Shown in pieces: positions 47,514-59,880 of a stretch of DNA of 64,000 bases. The stretch comes from Adiantum capillus-veneris (taxonomy: Eukaryota; Streptophyta; Polypodiopsida; Polypodiales; Pteridaceae). A program made the position numbers and the translations under genes. The DNA lies in NCBI GenBank assembly GCA_014529385.2, contig CM043953.1:99205342-99269341 (forward strand). Reading direction: 5' to 3'. The notes below the pieces were generated by a model. The model was given only the letters and a program-made list of their open reading frames with translations. It had not been told where the DNA came from and did not search any database. Positions within the stretch are counted from its first letter, which is position 1; the number at the start of each line of letters is the position of its first letter.

Positions 47514-49283
47514 TTAAGAACAGTCTCCTAAGAGTAGGGTAAATCGTTTTTTCTTCCACCCTTTGGGTTTTATACCAATCCCAGCCTTTCCACTTAAAGT
47601 TAGGCTTAAAGCATTAATCTTATGCAGGTCATTGTGTTCTCCTAGAGAATCGCATATTTGTTCAAACACTTCAATATGCTTTCTCACATCCCCGTCTCCA
47701 CTAAATTTTTTTGTGAGCTTGGCTATTTGTATTGCCTTACTTCTAAGTTCTCTATTAGGCGTGTTACGCATATTCTCAGCAATAGATCGGCCGATAGCTT
47801 GAGCTAATGTTGCCAAGTCACATAAGTGAGCAGGAACCGTGGGTGGAGGTGCTCCAGAGACTACATGTGGAGTAGGTATTGGCATTGGGTTTGGTGCATA
47901 GGAAGCCCTTGGATTCCACGTTTGGTAAGGTGTTGTGCCATGTGGCGGTCCAAAGTTCATATGTGTGGCCCTAGGCATAGCAGACGTCGGATGTGACATG
48001 CTAATGCTAGCCGGTATTGTCCCATGGAAATAAGAGCTTGGGTGTTGTGGTTGTGGAGAATAGGTAGTTGAAACAATGGGAGGGGTAGGGACTACATGAG
48101 TACGAGGACCTATAGGTATATACGATTGGTACACACTTGTAGGTATTGCTGCAGGCATTGAGCTACCATGTAGTGGTGCTTTACTAACAAATGACATCCA
48201 TGGCGTGTTTCTTGGCATGCCCATCATTAGGGTAGGCATGGTAGCCGTGGCGTCATCAAGGGAAATATGAGCTAGACTTGGAAAAGTAAAGCTATCATTG
48301 GTGGGCTCATATTGCACTGAGACCCCTGGCAAAAACAACATATGGTGGATCCATCGGACTTACCGAGGAGTCTCCATTTGTGATAAGGTTGGTTGTTTAG
48401 CCTTCCCTGTATCCAAGAATCGCATGAGGCCCGTTAAAGGCATGTGGATCCCCTTGTTCTGTCTCTCTAGCTCAATAACCCTAAACTCTTTGTTGTTGAT
48501 CCTCCACACTAGTAGCACCCGTTGTGTATTGTAGGACATCTAACCAACCCACGTGATAGGTGTGACATGTGTATAGGTTGGTTAGAGTTTTTGTTTGTAG
48601 TTCGTACTCCCATTTCTCATTTAAGAACGCTCCATCTAGACTTGAGGTGCTAATTCAGGAGCACTCGATTGCTCTCCTAGAAAAGATATTGACATAGGGG
48701 CTTTCGCTTTTAACTCTCTTCGTTGCTCTGCCTTGCGTAAGCTCTCAATTTCCTTTTTCCTAGCCGCAGTGATATATCGCTCAACCTCTTGCACTTCGGC
48801 AAGGCTTCTACCATCAGGTAGTATAACCTCGGAGGCAAATAACTCTGAAGAGTCAGGGGTTGCAGTGAATGGAGTATTCACGTGCACACTCTCTAAGAGC
48901 ATAGGTTCTACGTTGGTCATGTATGGCAAATTTACTTCCCCACTCCCCTCATTTACATCGTTAGCTCCATGTTCGGAGCGAGTGGCTCTACTAAAGGTTT
49001 CCTTCGAGAGGCTAAGCACGCTCGGCCCGGACCATGGACCCATGGCATGCATGTCTTTGCTTGAGCTATTGGGATTAGGCATTGGGAAACCCTCCATGAC
49101 GCCGTAGTCAGAGGAAGAGTCACTAGCCACTATGTTTGGGTCTTGGTTTGTACTACCTTGGGTCCCCGCCGAGGGCCCGGAACCTAAGATAGGTGGATAT
49201 GAGAACTCGCGTAAGTCAAAATGCTCTCTAGTTTCTCGGTCTCTAGCACACGACCAAAGCGCAGATGCATGTGCCTTTGGCAC
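47514..49283 (-). pseudogene. Element D gag, N-terminal part
   Basis: Two frames in phase (49283-48636 and 48341-47514) separated by about 300 bases with stops. The first has a Ser/Asp-rich region and then a charged helix (VQEVERYITAARKKEIESLR). The second is Pro/Thr/Met-rich (FTFPSLAHISLDDATATMPT, SISMSHPTSAMPRATHMNFG) and ends in a capsid-like segment (IAKLTKKFSGDGDVRKHIEV, LHKINALSLTLSGKA). The same Pro-rich segment reappears at 63673-64000. Start unresolved. Confidence 0.7.
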
Positions 49284-50044
49284 CCTACAACCGTCGGCGA
49301 ATAACCTCGAAGGTTAACCACTTACTTTTTTAGGTGTCCGTTTTCACTCGTTTTTTAATGTGTTTTAATGATCGATTTTTGGATTAGAGTGTGTGATAGC
49401 TCAAAACAAGCGTATTGCTCAGGGGGTCGTGGTGTGCTTTACATCACAGTGTTCGGTTACCCAAAGCTCCGTTGGTCCTCAAAAAGGTTGATTTTTACCT
49501 ACGCGTGAGGCTAAAATACGTAATTTTAAAGGGGGACTGAGGCCTGAGCTTGAGCGTGGGCTTGGGCTTGGGTCTGGGGGTTATTCCCAATCCCGGTTAT
49601 ACCTTTAAAATTTTATTTTATTTTTTGATTTTTTTATTTTTGGATAAGGTCGTCGGGCCGTGCTGTGCGCGCAAGCACACACGCACCTAACCTACCTACT
49701 TACAACTAATACAGCTATCATTACACACTAACACACTACTACAACAATTCATTATCTAGCATAACCACTTACTGTACTTTACACAGAACTAACATTTTGG
49801 ATCTACTACGTTAATCCTAACACCTTAACATTTTGGATCTAATACCTTAATCCTAACACCTTATCACAGAGAAAACACTTTATGAACAGAAAAACCACAG
49901 TACCTTTCAATACCTTATTAACAAAACAATACACAACAGCAAAACAAGCTACTTCTCAACACACACACCTTCTCTACCTTTCCTACATTTCAAAATGCAC
50001 CACAAAGTAACATAGAGTGCTACTCGAGCTTAATGCAGGGCATT
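49284..50044 (-). other. Element D 5' leader
   Basis: Between PBS and gag, without coding sequence. It includes a short G-rich repeat (GGGCTTG units near 49560) and duplicated ACATTTTGGATCTA phrases (49793, 49828). No palindromes like those of B and C. Confidence 0.6.
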
Positions 50045-50062
50045 CCCCGGCAACGACGCCAA
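50045..50062 (-). other. Element D primer-binding site
   Basis: On the minus strand TTGGCGTCGTTGCCGGGG, three bases after the 5' LTR. Asp-tRNA type. Confidence 0.87.
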
Positions 50063-50065
50063 AAA

Positions 50066-50310
50066 TGTGCGCGTCTGTCACATGTGTCAATGCAAGGGAC
50101 TTGCCGATACACTGTGTGCAAGCCACAAATGGATCCAAACACACAACTAGACTAATCTAGCAAGTTCAAGAGAGAAAGGGTGTGTCACTCACCGCCCTAC
50201 GCTCGCCTTCGTGGAGGATTCCTCGCCACAAGGAAGAAGGAGCCGCCGCTGCCCCGCACTCAACCGCTTCACCATCACCGTGCCGTGGTTGCAATGCTCG
50301 ATCACACACA

Positions 50311-50365
<55 letters not shown>

Positions 50366-50671
50366 ACACACACACAAGGAGATGAAGAAGAAGAAGATGG
50401 AGATGGAGCAAGAGCACTTTTTGATTGCACAAATGAAAGAATGAATGAATTTTAGGTTTAGGTGACTTTTATTTGATCTTTCTCCATTCACACTTGGGCG
50501 CCCATACTTAGCCAACTAACCCTTGAATGTTCCAGTTAGAGTGCACCTCTCATCGGCGATCACTCTTACCCTTTTCCTATTGGTTCAAATTAACAATCCC
50601 AGTACCTGACTCTACCAAATAAATAATACGATGTCCGTTCTAGGTGATAGGAATGTGCGTGAGGGTTAACA
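50066..50671 (-). repeat. Element D 5' LTR
   Basis: 606 bp, matching 30263-30874 except around the microsatellite. Followed by CACCT. Confidence 0.92.
50303..50376. repeat. (CT)n(CA)n compound microsatellite in D 5' LTR
   Basis: About 10 CT then about 22 CA units with one TA interruption, at the place of a pure CT repeat in the partner LTR. Confidence 0.95.
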
Positions 50672-50676
50672 CACCT

Positions 50677-51486
50677 CGATTCTCTTTTAGAGTGATAACG
50701 AGAGATGAAATGATCACAAAGATGATAGACATGCCTTCTCAAGTGAATCTCCCCAATGGACCAATCTCTAATAGAACAACCAATCCCTTTGAAGAAGAAC
50801 CTAGGCATCGTAGAAGGCCTGAAGCAAGAGAAGGGTTGGGAGAGTCTATGGTTAGATTTGTAGACAATCGGCGAGTTATACCATCCCAAGTCCAAAAATG
50901 GGTAAATAGAAAATATTTCAGAGATAAAGATCCAAGGGATCACATAGCGGCTTTTAGAAAAGTAATTAGAGCAGAAGAAGTTTTGAATTTTGTAACACAG
51001 TCGGCAGGATTCAGACTAACTCTAGAAGATGACGTGGCTACATGGTTTGACTCAGCAAAAAGACGTGATTTTGAGACTATATACAAGATGTTTGAAAAAT
51101 TCATTGAGGAATTATTGCAAAAAGGCATAGCTCACAATACAATCTCACAAATTCACAATTTATGCAGAAAGAGGGTGAATCAGTACGCAAAGAGGCAATA
51201 CGACTCAAGACATACATCAAGTTCTATCCAGGTATGGAACTACCTATGCAAGCAGGGTTAATGCTGATCTTTATCCAAGGAATGAGACATGCGAGTCTTC
51301 AAAAGGATTTTCATATAACAAGGAGGAAGGTGCTAAACAAATTAGGTATGTACAACATGTTCCAGTAGCACCTACTCCACCTAAATACATCACGGAGAAT
51401 GCACCAAGACAAGTAGGACTTTCAAGGCCACAACATGTCTTAGGAAAACAACCTCCGTTGCCAGGTCCTAGAATGCGTGTATACAT
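50677..51486 (+). pseudogene. Element C gag, middle part
   Basis: Resumes after D. It reads REGLGESMVRFVDNRRVIPS, WVNRKYFRDKDPRDHIAAFR, GFRLTLEDDVATWFDSAK, as in B (WVNRKYSGDKDPRDHVAAFR). A frame change near 51160 moves to MQKEGESVRKEAIRLKTY and LMLIFIQGMRHASLQKDF. A deletion of about 300 bases relative to B then joins KVLNKL to the equivalent of B 36300 (YVQPVPEAPTPP; C: YVQHVPVAPTPP). Interrupted at 51486 by Copia E. Confidence 0.82.
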
Positions 51487-51678
51487 TGAAGGAGTACGAG
51501 CGGAAGTGCGACGCGAGAGAGAGTGCGAGAATAAGAGCACGACGATATGGTGAACTCGCTCTACTGTAATGTGTAGAGCATAGTGAGTTCTTATTAGGTT
51601 TTTACAAAAGAATATGTGGACATACCTGGCGGCCCGCCCACTTACCTGGGCGACCACATTGGGCTTTATACCCCAACA
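51487..51678 (-). repeat. Copia E 3' LTR
   Basis: 192 bp. On the minus strand it begins TGTTGGGG and ends CTCCTTCA. On the minus strand the purine tract AAGTGGGAGGT (complement of 51679-51689) lies immediately upstream of it. Confidence 0.95.
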
Positions 51679-51767
51679 ACCTCCCACTTGAAGTCCAATA
51701 TGGTACTTTAAGTGTGAGAGAAGCTACTATACAAGCTAATATACAAGAGATGTAGAGAAGTGATGTA

Positions 51768-54654
51768 CTACCCTACACCTAACTGCTTGCGAAAATGCGC
51801 AAAGCTCTCTGAGGGAAGTCCTTTTTTAAGTAGATCAACAGGATTTTCTGTGGTGTGAACTTTGACAAGCTGAAGTTGCTTATCCTCGAGCATTTCCCTG
51901 ATGAAATGATACTTCACATCCACATGCTTTGTCTTTGAGTGATAAACTGGATTGCGAGCCAATTGTATAGCACTTTGACTATCACAATATAACACAGGCA
52001 TCTCTTCTTTGATTCCCAAATCTGTTACTAGTCGATTAAGCCAAATTGATTCTTTGTATGCCTCTGATGCTGCAACATATTCAGCCTCTGTAGTAGACTG
52101 AGTAAAACAATCTTGTAATCTAGAACGCCATGATACTGCTCCACCAGCCAATGTAAAGACATACCCTGACGTATACCTTCGGTTGTCTAAGTCACCTGCA
52201 TAATCTGAGTCTGTAAAACCCTTTACACTTAGCTCCTGACTCCCATAGCATATACGCATACTCTTTGTAGCTTTCAGGTATCTCAATATTCCTTTCACTG
52301 CCTCCCAATGTTTCTTGCCTGGGTTTGACATGTATCGACTTACTACTCCCACTGCAAATGCAATGTCTGGGCGAGTAGCAATCATTGCATACATCAAACT
52401 ACCCACTGCAGACGCATATGGAATCTTATCCATTTCAGCTTGTTCTTCCTCAGACACAGGACAATCTTGTTTGCTAAGTTTCACATATGGTGGCAATGGA
52501 ACACTCAATGCCTTTCCCTTCTCCATATTGAAACGTTGCAAAACCTTGTCAATATACTCTGTTTGAGATAACCAAATCAACTTTTGTGATCTGTCTCTCT
52601 CAATGCGCATACCAAGTATATGACTTGCCTCACCCATGTCTTTCATGTCAAACGATTTTGCCATCTTTGACTTCAAAGCTTTCCAAGTGCTTGCCAGCAA
52701 TCAACATGTCATCCACATACAAAATAAGGATCAGCCAACTGCCATCCTTAGCCTTCTTTGTATATAGACAATGATCGAACTCACTACGTTTGTAGCCTTG
52801 AGAAAGCATAAACTTGTGGAACTTATGGTACCATGCCCTCGGTGATTGTTTTAAGCCATAAAGACTCTTTAACAACTGGCATACCAAATCTTCCTTGCCT
52901 TTCTCAACAAACCCTTCTGGCTGCTGCATGTAAATTTCCACATCTAAATCACCATGCAAGAACGCTATCTTGACATCCATTTGGTGCAACACCAAATCTA
53001 ATATGGCAACCAATGCAAGAAAGCATCTCAATGTAGTCATCTTGACCACTGGAGAGAAGACTTCATCAAAGTCAATGCCTTGTTCTTGCTTAAAGCCCTT
53101 GGCAACAAGCCTTGCTTTGTACTTTGGCTGACTATCATGAGCGGTGATCTTATACCTGTAAACCCATTTACAAGGTAGAGCCTTTTTTCCCTGTGGTAAT
53201 TTAACTAGCTTCCATGTCTGGTTTTTATGCAGAGCTGTCATTTCTGACTGCATGGCCAATTGCCAATTCCCGGAGTCCTTCATTTGCACTGCTTCCTTGC
53301 AATATGAAGGCTCATTGCAATCAGTCAACATGACATAGTTCATAGATGGAACAAAATGATCAGGAGGTCGCGTGATACGTCCAGATCTACGCACAATAGG
53401 TGGCTCATGCTCAGCCTGTGGTTCCACTCTATCCTGTCCTTGCTCCTCTTGAGCCCTGACATTTTGTCTTGCACGTGCAGGTCCATCTTTCTGGAAGACA
53501 ACTCTTCTAATCTCCTCAACCCTCTCTGGTTTAGAATGATATTTGGCTTCATTAAAGTGAACATCATTGCTGCGGATAACCTTTCTGGATTCAGGATCCC
53601 AAAGTCTGTACCCCATCTCACCAGAATTACCATAGCCTAGAAAGATGCACTTTCTACTCTTTGGCTCAAGTTTGTTCCTAAATTCCTTTGCAACGTGAGT
53701 ATATGCCTCACGGCCAAAGACTCTGAGATGCTTGTATGAGGGCACCTTGCCTGACCATACCATCTCTGCCACTAAATACTTCTGCAAAACCTTGCTAGGA
53801 GATCTATTTATAAGATGAACAACTGTTGATACAGCTTCAGCCCAAAACCCATTTGGCAGCTGTGCATTAGACAACATACTTCTGACCTTCTCTTGTATGG
53901 TCCTATTCATCTTCTCAGCAACACCATTTTGAGGAGTATTGTAAGGAGCAGTAAGTTCACGTTTTATACCTTTTGACTCACAAAAGTCCTGAAAGGCCTT
54001 TGAAACATACTCTCCACCATTGTCAGTACGTAAGCATTTAAGCTTCTTGCCACTCTGATTCTCCACAAGTGTCACAAACGTTTTGAAAACACTAAACGCT
54101 TCATCCTTGTGCTTGAGAAAGTAAACCCATACTTTCCTCGAGTAATCATCTATAAATGTCATAAAGTAAGAAGCTCCCCCTAGAGATAGGTTAGGCATAG
54201 GTCCACACAAATCACTATGAACAAGTGACAACTGTGTATCTCTTCTACTGCTTCTATGCTTATGTGGCTACTGTGTTTGCTTACCATACAGACAATGTTC
54301 ACAGAATTCAAAATCATTAAATGACAAGCCAGGCAAATAACCAGAACGAGACAAGATTTCCATTCCCTTCTTGGACATATGTCCTAACTGGCTATGCCAC
54401 AAAGAAACGTTCGGCTGCTTAATTACATTGATTACATTTTTAGAGACATTTGATACATAAACCATGTAAAGTCCTCCAGACTTTAGTCCATGTGCTACTG
54501 TCATAGAACCCTTGGATATCTTCCACATGTTCTGTCCAAAAGTGGTGACATAGCCAGCATCATCAAGTAAACCTGTGCTGATCAAGCTCTTTGTAATTGC
54601 GGGAACATGTCTCACATTCTTTAGCGTGAAAGAAGAGTCATTCTGAAACTTCAA
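51768..54654 (-). pseudogene. Copia E pol: integrase, reverse transcriptase, RNase H
   Basis: 54654-54268 holds the end of protease and the integrase zinc domain (LWHSQLGHMSKKGMEIL, CEHCLYGKQTQ, then stop). 54231-52648 is 527 codons of integrase core (LVHSDLCGPMP, FIDDYSRKVWVYFLKHKDEA, LRTDNGGEYVS, YNTPQNGVAEKMNRTIQE) and reverse transcriptase (WVYRYKITAHDSQPKYKARL, HQMDVKIAFLHGDLDVEIYM, LYVDDMLIAGK). 52700-51768 is 310 codons finishing the reverse transcriptase and a full RNase H (FTDSDYAGDLDNRRYTSGYV, STTEAEYVAASEAYKESIWL, YCDSQSAIQLARNPVYHSKT, TKHVDVKYHFIREML). Breaks: a TAG between the first two and a one-base frameshift near 52690. Catalytic motifs are otherwise intact. Confidence 0.93.
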
Positions 54655-54698
54655 TTGAACATCTCCAACACCTAAGATCCCACATGTCTGCCCATTGC

Positions 54699-55733
54699 CT
54701 ACCGAACATGATCTTTAGTGGTCACATAAGAGGTAAACCACTCCTTGTTTGGAGACACATGAAGTGATGCCCCTAAGTCTATAATCCAGTCACTCAGTGC
54801 ATTTCCATCAGATGCTATAAGAAGAGCTGAGTCCATTGTATTCTTCAAGAAGTAGATATCTCCTGACACTAGACTGTCATCCTCTGCAACAGTGTTTGTC
54901 ACATTTATTTCTTGAATCTTCACTGAGGACTTGTTCTTCTCACCATGGTCTTCAACTTTCTCTTTGCCTTTTTCTGCTTTCCATTCTCTGCAGTCTCTTT
55001 TCATGTGACCCTTCTTGCCACAATGGTAGCATTCTATGTCACTCTTGCCTTTAGCACTGCGAGACTTGCTACGATACTGATTCCTCTTTCCACCTTTGTA
55101 CTTTTCTTTGGTCCTTCCCCTGACAACTAAGGTTGTTCCTTTGCCTTTGTCCATTGTCTTTCTATTGGTTTCTTCAGTAAGCAGACTGCCTTCTACACCT
55201 GCTATGGTCAAACCATCTGGAGGTGCAGAATTACTCAAAGCTGTGCGAAAAGTGTCCTAACTTTCCGGCAATGTGATCAATAGGAACATAGATCTAACAG
55301 GTTCATCAAACTTGACACCTTGAGCTGACAACTGACTGTAGATTGTGTTGAATTCATTCAGATGATTGGACATAGGTGTCCCTTCTTTCATCTTCAAGTC
55401 AACAAGCTTCTTAAGCCAGTATACCTGTGAAGCTGCACTCTGCTTCTCATAAAGATCACTCAGCTTTAACCATGCTTGATAAGCCGACATCTCGTCTGCT
55501 ACATTGAAGTAAACGCTTTCTGCCAAAGTCAGCATAATGGTAGAAAGTGCCAATTCATCCATTTCGCTCCATTCATCTTCGTTCATATCTTCTGGTTTTA
55601 TCCCCTTGAGCTTTATAGGTTTTATCTGCTTCTTTTGTACCAACACGTGCCAAATCTGCTTCTTCCACAATGGGAAATTGGTTCCATCCAGCTTCTTGAT
55701 ATTGTAAAGAGTAGTGTCCTGTGATCCAGCCAT
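54699..55733 (-). pseudogene. Copia E gag and start of protease
   Basis: Starts MAGSQDTTLYNIKKLDGTNF (55733), the usual copia gag beginning (K-L-x-G-x-N-F/Y-x-x-W), then LWKKQIWHVLVQKKQ, AWLKLSDLYEKQSAASQVYW and HLNEFNTIYSQLSAQGVKFD. A TAG at 55257-55259 follows LPES where Trp is expected. The same frame continues to a CCHC knuckle CYHCGKKGHMKRDC and the protease start WIIDLGASLHVSP, where the catalytic D-S-G-A is D-L-G-A. A frameshift follows at about 54700. The stop and the Ser-to-Leu change are each one base from the expected codon. Confidence 0.92.
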
Positions 55734-56776
55734 AGCTACGCTTCACAGTAGTTTACTTTCCTGGGAAAAATTCGGCAGAGTTTCCCCTGTAAACTGACCT
55801 CTGAACCAATATCAACCTGTCAAATGAACCAAGAAAGCTTCAGATTCTGCAGAAATTTCGGCAGAGTCTCCTTTGTAAAATGGCTGTGGTGTACTCAAAA
55901 AACAAACCAAAAACAGCTCAAAAAACCACTATCTCTCTAACACTGTAAGCTGTGGGTAAACCTGTCCTGCACCTGTAATGTCTCTCACTGTCCTGTCACT
56001 GTCCTGTAAGCATAGACTGCGACAATGCCTCAACGGTAGTAAAGCAAAGATGCAATCCCAACTGTCTAACTCACAGTCAATACATCCTAGCTGGCTATCT
56101 AAGGGTGCTCGAGGGATCGCTCCAAGACCTGTATCACCGAAAGGATCTCAACATTCGAGAATCCCCCAGCTCAATAAAACCTCACTCACCCTCAACAAAG
56201 GCTGCAGTAAATCTGACAGTACATAGACTTCCCACAAAGTCATACATCCACAAATTTCCCACCGTATGTTGTAACCGCTGCGGCGGTTGTTTGCTGCGTG
56301 ACTCACAGCCAGCAAACCCTCAACGGACATACATCATCTCTAACAATACATCCCATGTGGAAGTACATGCAATGTCACGATGAAATCTGGAATATCAAGC
56401 AGCAAACACAAGCTACCTGATGAACTAGTGGATGTCGCCTACAGTCTGTGTAGATGCGCCCGTGTCATATGTGACACGCCTCCAAGAACTGTGAGCCGTC
56501 CTTCGATGTGTAGACAGCCACAAATCAGCACTTTGGGAGTGCCGACATCCTCAGCACCTGCAATCGTAGGCCGAAACCCCAAATTTGCAGAGTCGGATCT
56601 GCACCCGCCGAGACCACGTAGTCGAAAATGGCCTGCGCAGAACTTTGTCAAAGCCGAACGGTGGCCGAGATGACCTCAGAATGAAATTGGGGCCGTGTCT
56701 TCGCTTGTCGAATCTCACTCCAATTTGAGCAGGCGACTCTGGCTACCTGCAAATGCTGCCCCGAGCCTCGATCTGA

Positions 56777-56788
56777 GCTCTGATACCA
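56777..56788 (-). other. Copia E primer-binding site
   Basis: TGGTATCAGAGC on the minus strand, two bases after the 5' LTR. Confidence 0.94.
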
Positions 56789-56790
56789 GT

Positions 56791-56982
56791 TGAAGGAGTA
56801 CGAGCGGAAGTGCGACATGAGAGAGAGTGCGAGAAGAAGAGCACGACGATATGGTGAACTCGCTCTACTGTAATTTGTAGAGCATAGTGAGTTCTTATTA
56901 GGTTTTTACAAAAGAATATGTGGACATACCTGGCGGCCCGCCCACTTACCTGTGCGACCACATTGGGCTTTATACCCCAACA
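56791..56982 (-). repeat. Copia E 5' LTR
   Basis: 192 bp, five substitutions from the 3' LTR. Confidence 0.95.
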
Positions 56983-56987
56983 GATAT

Positions 56988-58228
56988 GAGAGACACAATG
57001 AGGGAAGCATCTCATAAACAAGAGATAGTAACAATAACAATGTATTATAACAACCAAAGAGGGTACTGCCCTTCAATCAAGAAGATGAGAGAAACACATG
57101 GAGTGGTGAGGTCAGTACTCCACCTCCCGTATTTTGACATGAAGAAAGAAGGTGTGAGATAGACAAAAGGACATTGCAGTTCATTGTGAATAGAGGTTTA
57201 GCTAGGTCAGTGCCTATTTATAGCCAAGAGAAAATCCAAGAAGAAGCTCCTCAACCAGAGATAGATTGTCATAAAAGCTGTGACAACCAGTTGGTCAAAC
57301 AATGTCCTCACACGAAGATCACTCAAGTAAATGCCTATTGTCTTGACTGTGGTATCATTCACTTGGTCCCCGCCGACTGTCCAAAAAACCCAAACCAAGT
57401 CATAAAGATCACAAAGAATGTCTCAGGAATTGTTCCTAGTAGCTCAAAAAACAAAAACGTTGTACCAGTTCAAGTAGTTACGAGAGCACTAGCTCAAAAG
57501 GAAGCTGATGAGAACTTAGAGACAGAGAAACCAGAAACTCACACGAGTCTAGAGACGGGTGAACCAAAGATCATCACACGTAGTTGAAAAACCAAGAGCT
57601 GAAGGAATAATTGAAAAGCTAGAAAGACTACGATGAAAACACGAAGGGGACGAGAGCAGAAATCCCTAGTTGAGGAGCTTACCCAAGCTAAAGAGAAGAT
57701 AAGACAACATGAGGAAAGGGTTGCACCTTCTCTTATGCAGACATCTCAACCTCCAGAAGAACCATCCACAGAAGAGAAACTGAAAAGTGCTAGTTGAGGA
57801 GGATCAATATTGGTCAAGAAGGTTAATGAGTCATTAGATGCCGTCTTGAAAGCCTATGAAGTGCGGCTCAAAAACAACCAAACCCAAGAACAGAGGTGGA
57901 TGACATATCCCTATGCGGAACTAGAAAAGCAAAGGCTTGAAATATGCCAAAAAATGATTCAAACAGCCCAAGCTTTACTAGAACCACCAGTTGGAAACCC
58001 TAAGGATGCAATCCTTGTTCAACTTACACCAATAATCTCACTAAACTAGGAACAAAAGGAGCTAGATTCCAGTCACAAGCACGGACCAAAGCTCAATGAC
58101 CCAGCATTAGGACCAAGGATAGTGTTGAATACCACAAATAACTCTTCCACGGGATTTCACATAGCTATAACTGACAGTTGTAAAGAAATAGATGGTCTTG
58201 ACGAATTGTGAAAACAACTCAGAAAGGC
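56988..58228 (+). pseudogene. Element C gag, zinc-knuckle part, then truncated
   Basis: Follows B 36440-37700. It contains RTLQFIVNRGLARS-like sequence, a knuckle CLDCGIIHLVPADC (an extra residue relative to B's CLECGITHLIPDC), CPKNPNQVIKITKNVSGIVP, the Lys/Glu coiled region with stops (TGA at about 57585 and 57795), and LKAYEVRLKNNQTQEQRWMT. Similarity to B stops after GLDEL at about 58228, before the protease. The remainder of C appears to be deleted. Confidence 0.8.
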
Positions 58229-59133
58229 TAAAAATTTCGTATGCGTCGTTCCGAGGTACATACAATACCAAATGAGCATTTCTCACTACTCCACTTGGGA
58301 CTAAATCACCAAGCATTGGAACCAGTATTAAGATTAGAGTCAAACAATTCAAATCGGCACCAAGACAGGTTCAAAACAGATACCATCCATTTCAAATAAA
58401 TTCCAAACAAGATCACCAAACAATTTCTCAAAAAAAGTTCAAACTTAAAAGCTATCTCTACATCAACTGAGCTCGAAAAGACGACTGGCTTTCCATCCTG
58501 AAACCTGCACCAATATTAGGGTTAGATTTCTTCCATAAGGTAGTAGCCAACCGCAACATGGTCTATAAGCTCTTGGACAGACAATGTTTCTGTAACGGTG
58601 ATGGTAGTCCCAAGACATGGCAATCACATTGGGTCTCCGAGGTTATCAGCTCAAGAAACACCTATTACAAGATGTCAAGAATTTCAAGTTATAATCTACT
58701 CGGGTTTTCATGGCAATCATTTCAAGACACCCCACTCTGCCAGAAGTTGTACTCCAAAGGAAGATGTTGAAAGGCATATAACTTCGAGCATAAAATTTTC
58801 TTGAAAGCTTGCCGAGTCCTTGGAGTGTGCGACTTGGTAGCTATAGACATCCACCACTTCATGGCACTGCCTCTAAGAAAAATGAAGGCTCAAAAAAAAA
58901 AGTTTTGATCCTTCTCGTGCAAGTGATCTTTATGGCTTATGCCTTGTAAGACAGAGCGATGAAGATAGGAGTGCGCTCGATGCGCGATGGAGAAGGCATG
59001 GGAGTGGCTAATAAGTCCGGGGTCAAGACACAAAGATTCTTTGAAAAACAAACTTCTGACAATGTGGAAGTGCCATCTTGCTCTGTCTTCTCTTGGTAGG
59101 ACCAATATGCTTTCAGAAAAGCACACGCATGAA
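58229..59133. other. Unassigned stretch between C and the F 5' LTR
   Basis: It should contain the right-hand remnant of C and the first part of the interior of F. No LTR of C is present. One plus frame reads PAPILGLDFFHKVVANRNMVY near 58505, faintly like a gypsy protease end (I-L-G-x-D-F), too little for a call. Confidence 0.5.
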
Positions 59134-59145
59134 GCTTTGATACTA
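59134..59145 (-). other. Degenerate primer-binding site of element F
   Basis: On the minus strand TAGTATCAAAGC, two C/G-to-A/T type changes from TGGTATCAGAGC, abutting the right LTR of F. Confidence 0.6.
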
Positions 59146-59880
59146 TCACAGGGACGGACACCACATGCCAACATAAAAGAACAGACTGAACAACTTTAAG
59201 CACTTCAAATAACAACTAAACTAAAATCTATGTATGACATGAGACAAGGAGTGGCAGAGTTACACCTCGAGAGAGCACTGGCCCCAAACTTGGTGCCCCT
59301 TTTGGTATTTCTTTATATTGTTTGAACTTAGTACAATGCCGATACTCCATCCTTTATAGCTCTATGCGAGAGCATGCTAGAGAATGAGCCCATGGCACAA
59401 ATGTAAAGGCCCTTGTCCTATGAAAAGAAGTTACATGAAAATCTTCTAACTCAAAAGCATCCGGTTTGAAAAACTAGCACTAAAAGATGGCCAGTGAAAA
59501 TAGTGAAAATCACAAAATCCGTACACCTATCACGTTAGCATCTGCCATCGAAATTCACAGAAGTCCATACAGCCTGCCATGTCATCATCGTAAAACGCAG
59601 GCATTCGTACAACTTCCACGCCATCACCAATTTTGCAAGAGAGAGTGTGCGCATGTGGTTCTACACTATTTTAGTCCCTTCAGCTCCCCTGGGCCCCATC
59701 AGACGAGGTCTCATAACTTGGTGGGAGCTCTTCCTTAAAAAATAGGCCACTTGGCAAGACTTTGCAAGTTGATAAAACTTCTTCTGTTGTTGCTTTTTCA
59801 CTTAGGGTTTAGACTTCTCAGCCGGAATCTGCAAGTTGATCCCATTCTTCAAAGGCTTGACACGTCAGTACTTTGTGACA
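59146..59880 (-). repeat. Element F 5' LTR
   Basis: About 735 bp, aligning with 10445-10819 plus 25636-25925 with many substitutions and indels. On the minus strand it begins TGTCACAAAG. The sequence CCATGTCATCATCGTAAAACG shows the locus free of Copia A. Followed by TGAAC. Confidence 0.8.

Larger units (their letters stand above)
51487..56982 (-). mobile_element. Copia E: near-complete Ty1/copia element
   Basis: LTRs of 192 bp (56791-56982 and 51487-51678) differ at five positions. The PBS is a perfect initiator-Met site. Order gag, protease, integrase, reverse transcriptase, RNase H. Flanks are TACAT (51482-51486) and GATAT (56983-56987). Element B has GACAT at the matching place, so each flank looks like a once-mutated copy of GACAT. 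Only a handful of lesions separate it from an open gag-pol, so it is younger than Copia A. Confidence 0.94.
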
